From Planctomycetaceae bacterium (lineage in GTDB: Bacteria > Planctomycetota > Phycisphaerae > Phycisphaerales > SM1A02), in contig NYWY01000016.1 of the NCBI GenBank assembly GCA_002685335.1, positions 1-45,760 of the forward strand: a stretch of 45,760 nt of DNA, given 5' to 3'. Position numbers and translations under genes: made by a program. Positions 7,448 through 15,865 of this stretch are shown here, in pieces. The notes under the pieces are model-generated. The model did not search any database. It was not told the origin of the DNA and saw nothing but the letters and a program-made list of their open reading frames with translations. Within the stretch, counting starts at the first letter, position 1, and the number at the start of each line of letters is the position of its first letter.

Positions 7448-9397
7448 TCATGCCCAGGCCCCCTGGAGATACCACTCACTCCGTGATGCGGCCCGAAAGA
7501 TCCAGAAGTCACCGACGTTCTCCAGGGTGACCCGCCAGTAGTCTCGAACCGCGACTTCAAGATCCACATCCAGACGACGCCACCACGGCGCACCGATGGA
7601 TTCGGGCCCCGATGCCGTCACCACCGGCCACCAGTCGTCCCGCCAGCGAACCGCGACGATTCGATCGTCGGACTCGCGGACTTCGATCGATTCCGGCCGG
7701 TCGAGCCAGACGGTCGGTCGACTGCCGGGAACCCCCACCAGGCCGGCCATCGACGCCGCCACCTCCCGGGTCGAAGCATCCTCGAGATCTCCGACCGGGA
7801 TCAGCCGGTTCTGGTCCTCCGGAACGTGACCGGGACGAGGCGAAAAGCACCGGATGGATTCCCGACCGAATCGTGCCTGGATCAGATCCACGAAGGCCGC
7901 ACGTGATTCGGGATCATCACCACCGGTGGAATCGTCTCCCGCGGCCAGAAGGCGTCGCGTTCGATGTCCGAGCCGACGATGAAGCGGAACTTCCAGGCCG
8001 ATTCGATCAATGCCGTCATCGAGCGGAAGCCGACGAAGCACCGGTTCCAGAACCGCCCAGAGATGTCCCGGGCGACGAGTCGCCCGGGCGAGCTCCACGG
8101 TTTCAATCCAATCCATGGAATCCGGAATCGTCGCGCGGAGACGCAGCATCCTCGCGCCGCGCCCCAGGGCTGCGAGACGTTCATGAAGACCCGCCAGCAG
8201 GTCCACCACCACCAGCTCGATCGTTTCTCCACAGCGGACTGGCCCTTCGAAGTTCCGGGCGATCGAAATCGCCTCCGCCGGCCGCACCGGCACCATCGAG
8301 GTCGCCACCCGACCCGTCACCTGGTCGAGTCGATGAAGAATCGACGGGCCGTATCGTGATGGCAGGGCCATTCGCGGCAGTCGTCGCAGTTCGGCCACCC
8401 GGCGGACCCGGACTTCACGCAATCGTTCCACCACCTGGTCATCAAGTCCCAGACATTCGACCGGCAATGGATCGATCGCCGACATGGTCACTCCCACCGG
8501 AAGCACGCGGTCGTCGTTCCGCCCGCCCATCGGATCCAGCGATTCCACTCCGGGCCGATGGCGACACCACCCTCGCGCGACGATCGGGGTGTCCGCGATC
8601 GCGGTGGAGATCTCAAAGCCCGCACCCCGGAAGACCCGGCCGATCCGATCCAGAAGCCCGGTCTCGCCTCCACGCCCGGCCAGCCATCGCTCGCAACCGC
8701 GAATATCCAGAATGATCCCGTCCGCGCCGTCGATTGAGGCCGTCGGCGCGAATCGAAGACTGCGTTCCGCAAGTCGTTTCAACGCGGCCGCGACCCGGCG
8801 TGCCGATCCCCGCGCGAGCAGCAGGGGTCGTTCTCCCACCAGGGCGCGGGCTTCAGCCACCACCATTCCCGCCCGGACTCCGAGACGTCGTCCCTGAAAA
8901 CAGCAATCCTTCACCGTCCGAGTGCCTCGGCGTTCCTCGAACACGATGACCACCTGATCCGCGACCCGAGCCTCGTCTCCATCGGGTCCGTCCTTCGTCC
9001 GCAAGGAGTTCGAAGGGTGGTTCGAATCCCTGCGGTTCGATGTGGTCGACGATCCTGCTCTCCGGTGTCCCATCGATCCGTTCGTCGGAATCCACCCGGT
9101 TCCCATCGGTTCCGGACCGCGTCGTCGGCGATCCGGACGCGGGGCGATCTCCGCTTCGACTTCGTGGCCCAGACGTGGACCCAGACGTGGACCCAGACGT
9201 GGATCCAGACGTGGATCCAGACGTGGATCCAGCTGTCGGCGTCGATGCCGACGGCGGGCAAGATCCGATTCGAAGGAGCGGAGATGGATCGCCACGAACC
9301 GGGCCGACGACACCGGACCGCGAATCGGGGACGGGGGAACCATCGAGGCCGGGGGCGTTGACGACTTCGCGGATTCGGTTGCGGCTTTGTGGGACAT
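7448..9397 (-). CDS. imuB: ImuB, catalytically dead Y-family polymerase homologue
   Basis: Start chosen at ATG 9397 (649 residues), the first Met before the family N-terminus FVAIHLRSFESDLARRR; the frame is open far upstream but that part is a shadow of imuA. The Y-family fold is recognisable: EERRGTRTVKDCCFQGRRLG and GMVVAEARALV at about 155-188, then SIDGADGIILDIRGC at about 221-234, and a later little-finger-like region. The metal-binding residues of active Y polymerases are missing (VAIHL in place of the VDxD strand; SIDG in place of SIDE), as is normal for ImuB, which acts as a hub linking DnaE2, ImuA and the sliding clamp. Residues about 51-145 form an Arg/Pro/Ser-rich insert with an LDPR/LGPR tetrapeptide repeat inside the palm. 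imuB abuts dnaE2 and overlaps the imuA frame. Confidence 0.85.
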   Translation of the reverse strand: MSHKAATESAKSSTPPASMVPPSPIRGPVSSARFVAIHLRSFESDLARRRHRRRQLDPRLDPRLDPRLGPRLGPRLGHEVEAEIAPRPDRRRRGPEPMGTGWIPTNGSMGHRRAGSSTTSNRRDSNHPSNSLRTKDGPDGDEARVADQVVIVFEERRGTRTVKDCCFQGRRLGVRAGMVVAEARALVGERPLLLARGSARRVAAALKRLAERSLRFAPTASIDGADGIILDIRGCERWLAGRGGETGLLDRIGRVFRGAGFEISTAIADTPIVARGWCRHRPGVESLDPMGGRNDDRVLPVGVTMSAIDPLPVECLGLDDQVVERLREVRVRRVAELRRLPRMALPSRYGPSILHRLDQVTGRVATSMVPVRPAEAISIARNFEGPVRCGETIELVVVDLLAGLHERLAALGRGARMLRLRATIPDSMDWIETVELARATRRPGHLWAVLEPVLRRLPLDDGIDRIGLEVPLHRRLGHRTRRLLAAGDDSTGGDDPESRAAFVDLIQARFGRESIRCFSPRPGHVPEDQNRLIPVGDLEDASTREVAASMAGLVGVPGSRPTVWLDRPESIEVRESDDRIVAVRWRDDWWPVVTASGPESIGAPWWRRLDVDLEVAVRDYWRVTLENVGDFWIFRAASRSEWYLQGAWA

Positions 9398-10631
9398 CGC
9401 CGATGGTCTCCGAGGGAGAAAGAGTCTTCTTCGATGGTGATTCGATGCCGTCATCCGAGATCGGTCGATCCCAGTCCGGAGTGATTTCCGCGACGATTCG
9501 ATGCCGTGCGGCCCCCATTCCAATCGCCTGGGGCATCCGCACGCGACATAATTCGACCTGCCACCCCCGGGGTTCGCGGATCGAAGAACCAGCGTCCGAC
9601 TCCACCGTCGAGCACGGCGGCCGAGATCGCACCGACCAACGGGTGGTCGCCGCGGATCGAATCCCGAGATCTTCCGGTGGACGAACGAGCATGACCGTGA
9701 TCGGGGGACGCCCCGCATCGCGGCGTGCCGACATCGCGACCTGCAGTCGACGGGTGTCCAACGGCGAGAATCCACGACCATCGGCCACGGCGACGTCGAT
9801 CGCCGGATTTCGAATCGCATGTTCGAGAATCCACCTCCGGGACTCGACCCGGTCTCCCGGCGGCTGAACCACCAGGGTGCGGGACAACAGGGCCGCGAGC
9901 GGATCCGGAGAAGTCGAGTTGCGAACCGTCGCGCCGGGCTCGAGCACCGGATGGATCGGTCGACGATTCGATACCAGGCTCCAACTCGTCGGACGACACC
10001 GTCGTCCGATCCACACGACCGTCGGCGCGGACCGCCCCTGCCCTCGGCGAGTGCTGGAGAGTCGATGAACCACCGCGCAGATCGGACCCAGGCATGGAAG
10101 CCAGTGATGTCCGGTTCGCTTCTTCCCCGCCGGATCCCCCCTGGTCTTGCCAAACCGATCGGACCCGTCTCCGAGCCACTCATGCACGCCATGAATCACC
10201 AGACCTCCACCGAGGCCGACATCGAATCCATCGGTTTCCCCGACTCCATGCCAACCGGTCTCGATTCGAGAATCCGGGGTTTCCGTCTCCACGTCCCGTC
10301 GAATCTCCGGGGACATCGGTTCGGCATCCATCTCCGAGGACGTTCCCGGTCCGGATTCTTCGGTCCGCGAGTCCGAAGCCGCCTGGTCCTGTCGCCAGGA
10401 TTCGAGTCGTCGACACCGACGATCCCATCCGGCATCTCCGATCTCACCCCTGGCCAGCACCGCTCGCAGGCGATCAAGCGTCACCTCCCGATCGACTTCC
10501 ATCGTTTCTTCGGGAGAGGCGATCGGGGCGACGAAATCATCCGTCTGCTTCATGATGGTCTGGTCTGGCATGTCGATACCGCAGGCGATGCGACACCATC
10601 GCGAGGTGTCCTCGTCGTTGAACGTGAGCAT
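8853..10631 (-). CDS. imuA: ImuA, RecA-like translesion-synthesis accessory protein with long 3' overlap
   Basis: The open frame encodes up to 592 residues. The ImuA/SulA-like domain lies at about residues 140-385: GGGLVIHGVHEWLG, TVVWIGRR, LLSRTLVVQPPGDRVESRRW, LEHAIRNPAIDVAVADGRG, LDTRRLQVAMSARR, SAATTRW and GWQVELCRVRM. ImuA proteins are usually 200-300 residues, so about 400 would be enough; the frame continues about 180 codons inside imuB (8853-9397), where it reads the 12-base repeat as GSTS units. That tail is probably non-functional read-through or a real C-terminal extension; the sequence cannot decide. The N-terminus is uncertain: ATGs at 10631, 10571, 10553 and 10502 are all in frame and none has a strong Shine-Dalgarno. 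ImuA helps deliver ImuB and DnaE2 to damaged DNA. Confidence 0.75.
   Translation of the reverse strand: MLTFNDEDTSRWCRIACGIDMPDQTIMKQTDDFVAPIASPEETMEVDREVTLDRLRAVLARGEIGDAGWDRRCRRLESWRQDQAASDSRTEESGPGTSSEMDAEPMSPEIRRDVETETPDSRIETGWHGVGETDGFDVGLGGGLVIHGVHEWLGDGSDRFGKTRGDPAGKKRTGHHWLPCLGPICAVVHRLSSTRRGQGRSAPTVVWIGRRCRPTSWSLVSNRRPIHPVLEPGATVRNSTSPDPLAALLSRTLVVQPPGDRVESRRWILEHAIRNPAIDVAVADGRGFSPLDTRRLQVAMSARRDAGRPPITVMLVRPPEDLGIRSAATTRWSVRSRPPCSTVESDAGSSIREPRGWQVELCRVRMPQAIGMGAARHRIVAEITPDWDRPISDDGIESPSKKTLSPSETIGDVPQSRNRIREVVNAPGLDGSPVPDSRSGVVGPVRGDPSPLLRIGSCPPSASTPTAGSTSGSTSGSTSGSTSGSTSGPRSRSGDRPASGSPTTRSGTDGNRVDSDERIDGTPESRIVDHIEPQGFEPPFELLADEGRTRWRRGSGRGSGGHRVRGTPRHSDGEGLLFSGTTSRSPGGNGGG
9168..9232. 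repeat. 12-bp tandem repeat inside imuB/imuA overlap
   Basis: Five full units and a partial sixth of a 12-base sequence, CCCAGACGTGGA for the first three units and TCCAGACGTGGA for the next two. In the imuB frame it encodes alternating LDPR and LGPR tetrapeptides; in the overlapping imuA frame it encodes SGST-type units. The unit length is a multiple of three, so copy-number changes would keep both frames. Confidence 0.95.
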
Positions 10632-10757
10632 CGAGCCACCGGCGACCAGCGCCGATCACATCTCGATGCATGAATTGTCATCTCGGGCCTTCCGTTGGCC
10701 CACGGCCCACGCACTCCACAGCGTGAACACCTGATGAAGTCGATGGCCCCTGAATTC

Positions 10758-10779
10758 GAGACCTGATGAATCCGGTCTC
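10758..10779. promoter_or_regulatory. Inverted repeat in the SRAP-imuA gap, possible operator
   Basis: GAGACC at 10758-10763 and GGTCTC at 10774-10779 form a 6-base inverted repeat with a 10-base spacer, about 127 bases upstream of the first imuA ATG. The surrounding 10632-10903 gap (272 bases) holds no gene. Such cassettes are LexA-controlled in many bacteria, but this does not match the E. coli, Gram-positive or alphaproteobacterial LexA boxes, so an operator role is only a suggestion. Confidence 0.3.
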
Positions 10780-10903
10780 AAGGCGACAGGATTCTTCCGG
10801 GCGGGTCATCATCAAACAACACGATGAAGATTCCGACCTGTCCGACTTCGTTCGGGTTTTGTCAGGGTATCACCGGGAATCATTTCGTCAAGGGGCCAGG
10901 CCA

Positions 10904-11638
10904 TCAATCCCCTCGACCGAACAGGCCCGGCGGTTCATCCGGTGGTTCTTCCACCGGCTCCAGCAGCGATGGATCGTCATGCTTCGAACCGTTGACCCGC
11001 CTCGAGACCGACCGAATTTCAAGTCCGCGATCCGACGCCCGGCCCACCATCGCCCGCAATTCATCGATCGACGGCCCCCCCGATTCCGCCGCTCGCTCAT
11101 CCAACCAGTGGTCCCGATCGAGCCCCGACAGGATCACCGGCATCCGATGGTGAACGGATTCCAAGTTCGATCCCGCCGCGGTGGTGAGGATCGTGAAGGT
11201 CTCCACCGATCCGTCGTCGGTGATTCGATCGGTCCGGGTCCAAAGCCCCGCCAGCGTCGACAGCTCACCGTCATCTCGCAGGATCGCGACCGGCCGGGCC
11301 TTTCCCCTCCCATCACGACGCCACTCGTAGAACGCTCGGATCGGCACCAGGCACCGAGTCCGGACGAAGGGTCCTCGGTACGAGGCGGTCGTCTCCACCG
11401 TCTCCGCCCGGGCGTTGATCATCCGGCTGCCGATCGATGGATCATCGCACCAGGAAGGGACCAGGCCCCAACGAAGCGAATCGAGTCGTGACTCGCCTTC
11501 GAAACGACGTATCACGGGGCATGAATCGGTCGGCGCGATGTTCCAACGCGGCGCCCAGGATCGTGCCGACCCCGCCTGGATCCCGAAGGCCGCCGCCATC
11601 TCCTCCCCGGTCACATCCAGTGCGAACCTTCCACACAT
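10904..11638 (-). CDS. SRAP-family protein (SOS response-associated peptidase, YedK/HMCES type)
   Basis: A 244-residue SRAP protein. The N-terminus MCGRFALD places the catalytic Cys at position 2 after Met removal. Other family signatures follow: NIAPTDSCPVI, RWGLVPSWC, INARAETV, CLVPIRAFYEW and HHRMPVIL with the active-site His. In YedK and HMCES this Cys2 forms a stable thiazolidine link with abasic sites in single-stranded DNA and shields them from cleavage and from error-prone bypass. The start is firm because Cys must be residue 2, and GGAG lies about seven bases upstream. It lies upstream of imuA-imuB-dnaE2 on the same strand, consistent with a joint DNA damage response, and diverges from the methyltransferase gene at 11726. 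The 87-base divergent gap carries GTACCGT twice (11675 and 11692). Confidence 0.93.
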   Translation of the reverse strand: MCGRFALDVTGEEMAAAFGIQAGSARSWAPRWNIAPTDSCPVIRRFEGESRLDSLRWGLVPSWCDDPSIGSRMINARAETVETTASYRGPFVRTRCLVPIRAFYEWRRDGRGKARPVAILRDDGELSTLAGLWTRTDRITDDGSVETFTILTTAAGSNLESVHHRMPVILSGLDRDHWLDERAAESGGPSIDELRAMVGRASDRGLEIRSVSRRVNGSKHDDPSLLEPVEEPPDEPPGLFGRGD

Positions 11639-11725
11639 GAGCCACTCCAGACATCATCGGCATCCCACGGCCGGGTACCGTGCCCTAGACCGTACCGTCC
11701 GTTCATCGTCGGCAGGAACCAACCC

Positions 11726-13381
11726 ATGACTCAGGCCAGTCCGGATGTCCTTCGAAGCCGCGTGATCGCCGTCGGTCTCGGCGCCCTCGTTCTGTTCACC
11801 GTCGTCTGGGGGGCGATCCTCGACCGCGACGCCGAGGCGGTCGCCGGTCCTCCCGGGGTGCCCAGCGTCCAGGGAACGGCCTCCGAGGGCACCATCAGGG
11901 TCGAGCCTCCGGCCCGCCCCTCCGAGTCACCCGCCGAGTCACCCGCCGAGCCGATCGCACCGATCCGGGAACAGGTGGCGATGCTCGTGATCTCCGAACT
12001 CCCCCCGAAGATCCGGCCGGACTTCGCGGATGCCGACACGCTTCTCGCATCCTGGCCCACGGCCCCCGAGGATCCGGACACCCTTCATCTGGGACGCCAC
12101 GACGATTGGTTCGTGCTTGCCGGCCCCCCCGCATCGATCACCGCCTTCAAAGACTGGCATGCCGGACGGATCGCCGAAGATCGCCCGCCGATGACCGTGG
12201 CCTGCCGAGTATTGGAACTCGATCCCCAGCAGCCCGAGACCGCCGGCATCATCGATGCGGTGCGCCGCGACCCCGACGGCCCCGAAGTCGCTGCCCTGAT
12301 GGAGTCACCACCGGAATCCGCCCGCGAGCTCGCGGCCCCGATCCTGGTCCTCAATCCCGGCGGTACGGGACGTTTCGAACGCGTGGGGGTGAACGGTCCT
12401 TCGATCGAGCTGGAGATGACCCCCACCGGTCCCGATTCCGAGGGAAGATTGGAACTGGAGATCAACGCCCGGGTCGCCCGGGAGAAGACCCTCGGCCGGA
12501 GGATCGACACCCGAGGATCCCGGGCCACGGATCGACGACGAACCACGGAGATCGGACGCCCGGTCGCCATCACCACCGCGCCCTTCGCCTCCACGTCGGT
12601 CCGCACCATCGACGGAACCCGACGAACGCTTCCCGCCGCCCCCCCCAAGGACGCTCCCGTGGTCCTGATCGTCGCCGAACCACGACCCTCGGCCCCGGGA
12701 ACCGATCTTCCATCGATCGACGCCACCATCTACCGGGACGGCCCCGCCACCCGGGACGGCATCGGACGTCGATACTTCGGACGGGAGATCGCCCAGGTGA
12801 TGGGCCATTTCGCCGCCGGCTGGCTCGAACGTCCCGAGCGGGAGCAGGAGGAGCGAACCAGTCTTCTTCTCTCTCTGCTTCCGATCGCCAAGGGCGACAC
12901 GGTGGCCGACATCGGCGCGGGCAGTGGCTATTTCACTCGCCGGCTGTCCCGCATGGTCGGAGACGGCGGCCGGGTGCTGGCGACCGACATTCAACCCCAG
13001 ATGCTGCAGATCCTCCAGGATCGACTTCAGGCCGAGGGCATCGGCAACGTGAGATCGATTCTGGGGACGACCTCGGACACCGGCCTGGAACCGGAAAGCG
13101 TCGACCTCATTCTCCTGGTCGACGTCTATCACGAGTTCGATCTTCCCTGGGAGATGGCCCGTTCAATGCGCAACGCACTTCGACCCGGCGGTCGCGTGGC
13201 CCTGGTCGAGTACCGCGCCAACGATCCCTTGGTTCCAATCAAACCGCTTCACACGATGACCGCGGAACAATCTCGGCTCGAGTTCGAGGCCGCCGGCTTC
13301 CGTCTCGATTCCGAAGTCGTCGGAGAGCTCCCCTGGCAGCGTCTGCAACTCTTCGCCCGGGACGACGATTCAGTTCGATAG
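11726..13381 (+). CDS. Membrane-anchored protein with C-terminal SAM-dependent methyltransferase domain
   Basis: A 551-residue protein with CAGGA about nine bases before its ATG. Residues 12-31 (RVIAVGLGALVLFTVVWGAI) form a single N-terminal membrane helix or uncleaved signal, followed by an ESPA repeat linker. Residues about 80-320 form a beta-rich region (VAMLVISELPPK, SIELEMTP, LELEINARVAREKT, IGRPVAITT) that recalls secretin-type beta domains, but only weakly. Residues about 345-545 are a class I methyltransferase: YFGREIAQVMGHFAAGWLER, motif I DIGAGSGYFTRRL (395-407), the acidic loop ATDIQPQML and DLILLVDVYHEF. The C-terminal part is a common planctomycete family; the large N-terminal half is the odd part. 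The substrate is unknown. Its last 12 bases overlap the end of the convergent kinase gene. Confidence 0.75.
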   Translation: MTQASPDVLRSRVIAVGLGALVLFTVVWGAILDRDAEAVAGPPGVPSVQGTASEGTIRVEPPARPSESPAESPAEPIAPIREQVAMLVISELPPKIRPDFADADTLLASWPTAPEDPDTLHLGRHDDWFVLAGPPASITAFKDWHAGRIAEDRPPMTVACRVLELDPQQPETAGIIDAVRRDPDGPEVAALMESPPESARELAAPILVLNPGGTGRFERVGVNGPSIELEMTPTGPDSEGRLELEINARVAREKTLGRRIDTRGSRATDRRRTTEIGRPVAITTAPFASTSVRTIDGTRRTLPAAPPKDAPVVLIVAEPRPSAPGTDLPSIDATIYRDGPATRDGIGRRYFGREIAQVMGHFAAGWLERPEREQEERTSLLLSLLPIAKGDTVADIGAGSGYFTRRLSRMVGDGGRVLATDIQPQMLQILQDRLQAEGIGNVRSILGTTSDTGLEPESVDLILLVDVYHEFDLPWEMARSMRNALRPGGRVALVEYRANDPLVPIKPLHTMTAEQSRLEFEAAGFRLDSEVVGELPWQRLQLFARDDDSVR

Positions 13382-15625
13382 GCTTCCGAGAACCATTTTC
13401 GTGAAGTCCGGAAGTTCGAAGGGCTTCCGAATGAGTCGTACCGAAGGCCAGTCCGGCAACTCGAAGTCGTTGTTCCCGGTGATGAACAGAACCGGAACCT
13501 GACGTCCGATCCGCTCGCGGAGTTGCTGTGCGACCTGATCTCCCCGCACCCCGGGAAGGTTGACGTCGATCACCAGGATGTCTGGCGTGAATTCGGCGAT
13601 CGCGGCCATCGCCGCCTCGCCATCGGCACAGGAATCGACTTCACAGCCGGCGTGGGAAAGCGCCTCCCCCAGCATCGGACGCAACAGGGGATGATCCTCG
13701 ACCACCAGCACTCGACGAACCTCAGACTTGGACCAGGTCGGATCTCTGGGGGGCCTGACCGCCACCGGGAACAGCATCCGGATCACCGTGCCCACACCTT
13801 CGGAGGACTCGATCACCAGTCGTCCACCCTCCGCCCGGACCAGCCCTTCGATCATCGATAATCCAAGCCCGGTCCCCTTGTTTCCCTTGGTGGTGTAGAA
13901 GGGCATGGCCGCCTTCTCCAACACCTCCGGCGACATTCCCGGCCCGTCGTCCGCGACCTCGATCGCGAGGTACCGGGCACCGATCAGGTCGTCGGAATCC
14001 TGGAATTCATGAATCGACAGGCGAATGGCTCCCCGCCCGTCCATCGCGTCACGCGCGTTGATCAGGAGATTGAGAATCGCCTGCTGGACCTGGCCACCGT
14101 CGACGATGACCGGCGGCGAATCCGGCTGGATCTCGACCTCCAGCGCGATGTCGTTGCCAAGCATGGGAGCGGCGAGTCGAGTCGTCTCCTCGACCAGTCG
14201 TCGACAATCGATCTGTCCCGCCCGTCGCCCACTGGCGTGAGGCCGACTCAACTGGAGCATGTTCTGGGTGATCGCCCGTCCTCGGGTCACCGCGCCCTTG
14301 ATGACGTCGAGCGACGTCCGAACCCGATCCGGCAGGCCGTCCACGATTTCGGCGAGCGAAACGTGGCCGCTGATCGCGGTCAGCATGTTGTTCAGATCGT
14401 GGGCGAACTGTGAAGCCACCGTGCCCACGGCTTCGAGTTTCCGCGCATCGAGCAGCGACGCTTCCAGCAATTTGGCGGAGGTCACATCCTCCACGACCCC
14501 GATCATTCGTCTCGGCCGTCGAAGCTGACCGGCGAATGCGTCGGCCTCGTCCTCTTCGATCTCGACCAGGCTCCCGAGTTCGCGTACCCAGACGACGTCG
14601 CCATCGTCAACGATCCGACGGTATTCCACCGCGTATCGCGAGACCTCTCCCGCCAGATGTTCGCTCCAGGCCTTGGCGACTTCCGCCCGATCCGCGTCGT
14701 GGATCCGCGTGCGCCCCGCCGGTGGCACCGCCGCGTCATCTCCAAGGATCTCCCGGGTGCGATCATCGGTGATCGCCTCGATGATCATTCCATCGGCGTC
14801 CAGTCGATAGTCCCAGGCTCCGGCCTTCATCGCCGCCAGAGCGTTTCGAAGGCGGTACTCGCTGCCCAGCAGACGCTGCTCCTGCCCTACCCGTTCGGTG
14901 ATGTCCCGGATGAAGGCGCTGAACATGAGGCCGGCGGAGGTCGGAATGGGATTGATGCCCAGTTCGACCGGAAAGCGACGCCCGGACCGATCCACGGCTT
15001 CGATCTCGATCCGACGTCCGAGCACCGGTCCCTCACCCGATTCCAGGTACCGCTTCATTCCGGCCGAATGAGCCCCTCGAAGATCCGGGGGAATGATGGT
15101 TTCGGTCAGGGTCTGACCGACCGCCTCCTCCCGGGTCCAGCCGAAGATCTTCTCGGCTTCGTGATTCCAGCCGATGATCGTGCTGCGGGTGTCGCAGGTG
15201 ATCAAGGCGTCCAGCGCCGTCTCCATCAGCGTCTGGAGTTGTTCATCCCGGGCGGCAAGGTCCCGCCGAGCGGAATGCAGCTCCGTCAGGTCGATGCCGA
15301 CCGCGGTGGTGCCGATCACCGTTCCGGTCTCCGACCGACGAGGTCCGATCGTGACCGAATACACCCGCTCACCGAGCGTCGACTCGGTGGTCACCGTCCG
15401 TCCTTCCAACCCGGCCCTGGTGGCCGAGAGGAGGCCGGAATCGCTCGTGGTCCGGTCGTCGATCCGGCTGCCGACCTGCGGAATCCCGGACCGGGTCTGA
15501 GCCTCCGGGCCGGATGATGATTCGACGAGCCCGGTGGCATCCGTCGACCAGAAAACCAGTGGAAGCGCCTCGCGCAATCCACCTTCAAGAACGACCGGTC
15601 TCTCGGATCTCATGTCATCAGCCAT
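13370..15625 (-). CDS. PAS-domain hybrid histidine kinase with receiver domain
   Basis: A 751-residue soluble sensor kinase; no membrane helix is visible. Order of parts: a divergent PAS-like N-terminal segment (residues 20-115), a clear PAS domain from about 128 to 245 (TLMETALDALITCDTRSTIIGWNHEAEKIFGWTREE is split over the core strands), a second PAS/PAC at about 258-385, a HisKA-like H-box ASQFAHDLNNML with the phosphorylated His near 409, an N-box (AILNLLINARDAM), G-boxes (VADDGPGM, GTGLGLSMI), and a receiver from about 630 with DVNLPGVRG and the conserved K in IRKPFE. I start at ATG 15625 rather than the TTG just before it. It sits 18 bases after a 37-residue membrane protein on the same strand, which may be its partner. 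Its output regulator is not nearby. Confidence 0.9.
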   Translation of the reverse strand: MADDMRSERPVVLEGGLREALPLVFWSTDATGLVESSSGPEAQTRSGIPQVGSRIDDRTTSDSGLLSATRAGLEGRTVTTESTLGERVYSVTIGPRRSETGTVIGTTAVGIDLTELHSARRDLAARDEQLQTLMETALDALITCDTRSTIIGWNHEAEKIFGWTREEAVGQTLTETIIPPDLRGAHSAGMKRYLESGEGPVLGRRIEIEAVDRSGRRFPVELGINPIPTSAGLMFSAFIRDITERVGQEQRLLGSEYRLRNALAAMKAGAWDYRLDADGMIIEAITDDRTREILGDDAAVPPAGRTRIHDADRAEVAKAWSEHLAGEVSRYAVEYRRIVDDGDVVWVRELGSLVEIEEDEADAFAGQLRRPRRMIGVVEDVTSAKLLEASLLDARKLEAVGTVASQFAHDLNNMLTAISGHVSLAEIVDGLPDRVRTSLDVIKGAVTRGRAITQNMLQLSRPHASGRRAGQIDCRRLVEETTRLAAPMLGNDIALEVEIQPDSPPVIVDGGQVQQAILNLLINARDAMDGRGAIRLSIHEFQDSDDLIGARYLAIEVADDGPGMSPEVLEKAAMPFYTTKGNKGTGLGLSMIEGLVRAEGGRLVIESSEGVGTVIRMLFPVAVRPPRDPTWSKSEVRRVLVVEDHPLLRPMLGEALSHAGCEVDSCADGEAAMAAIAEFTPDILVIDVNLPGVRGDQVAQQLRERIGRQVPVLFITGNNDFELPDWPSVRLIRKPFELPDFTKMVLGSLSN

Positions 15626-15643
15626 CAACGTCGCCGGGAGAAA

Positions 15644-15757
15644 TCAGTGGTCGTCCCGGGTCGCCGATCGATTCGAACCACCGAAGACGAAGAAGACTCC
15701 CCCGAGGCCGATCGCCAGCATGATGACCACCATGAACATACCGAACACGTAACCCAT
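15644..15757 (-). CDS. 37-residue single-pass membrane protein
   Basis: A short gene with a good Shine-Dalgarno: AAAGGA, then seven bases, then ATG at 15757. The product starts MGYVFGMFMVVIMLAIGLGG and continues through FFVFGG into a short charged tail, SNRSATRDDH, so it is one hydrophobic helix with a polar C-terminus. It resembles other tiny membrane proteins in general form but I cannot assign a family. It ends 18 bases before the histidine kinase start and lies about 108 bases downstream of tRNA-Leu on the same strand. Since the kinase lacks its own membrane segment, the small protein could anchor or tune it; that is inference from position only. Confidence 0.6.
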   Translation of the reverse strand: MGYVFGMFMVVIMLAIGLGGVFFVFGGSNRSATRDDH

Positions 15758-15865
15758 CGAAAGTCCTTTCCAGTAGCGACGCCCGGATGACCGGGGGTCA
15801 CGAAAGCCTCGTCTCCGATGCTCGGCATCGACCGGGAACGATCCCGGCTCCTCTGGCCGTCCGAA

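Noticed and set aside
9398..10192. N-terminal extension of the imuB frame by 265 codons
   Set aside because: It overlies the conserved ImuA domain in another frame and has only basic low-complexity sequence. The ImuB family N-terminus begins just after the ATG at 9397.
11675..11698. Direct repeat GTACCGT in the SRAP-methyltransferase gap
   Set aside because: Two short copies separated by 10 bases are not enough to claim an operator. Noted only in the SRAP entry.
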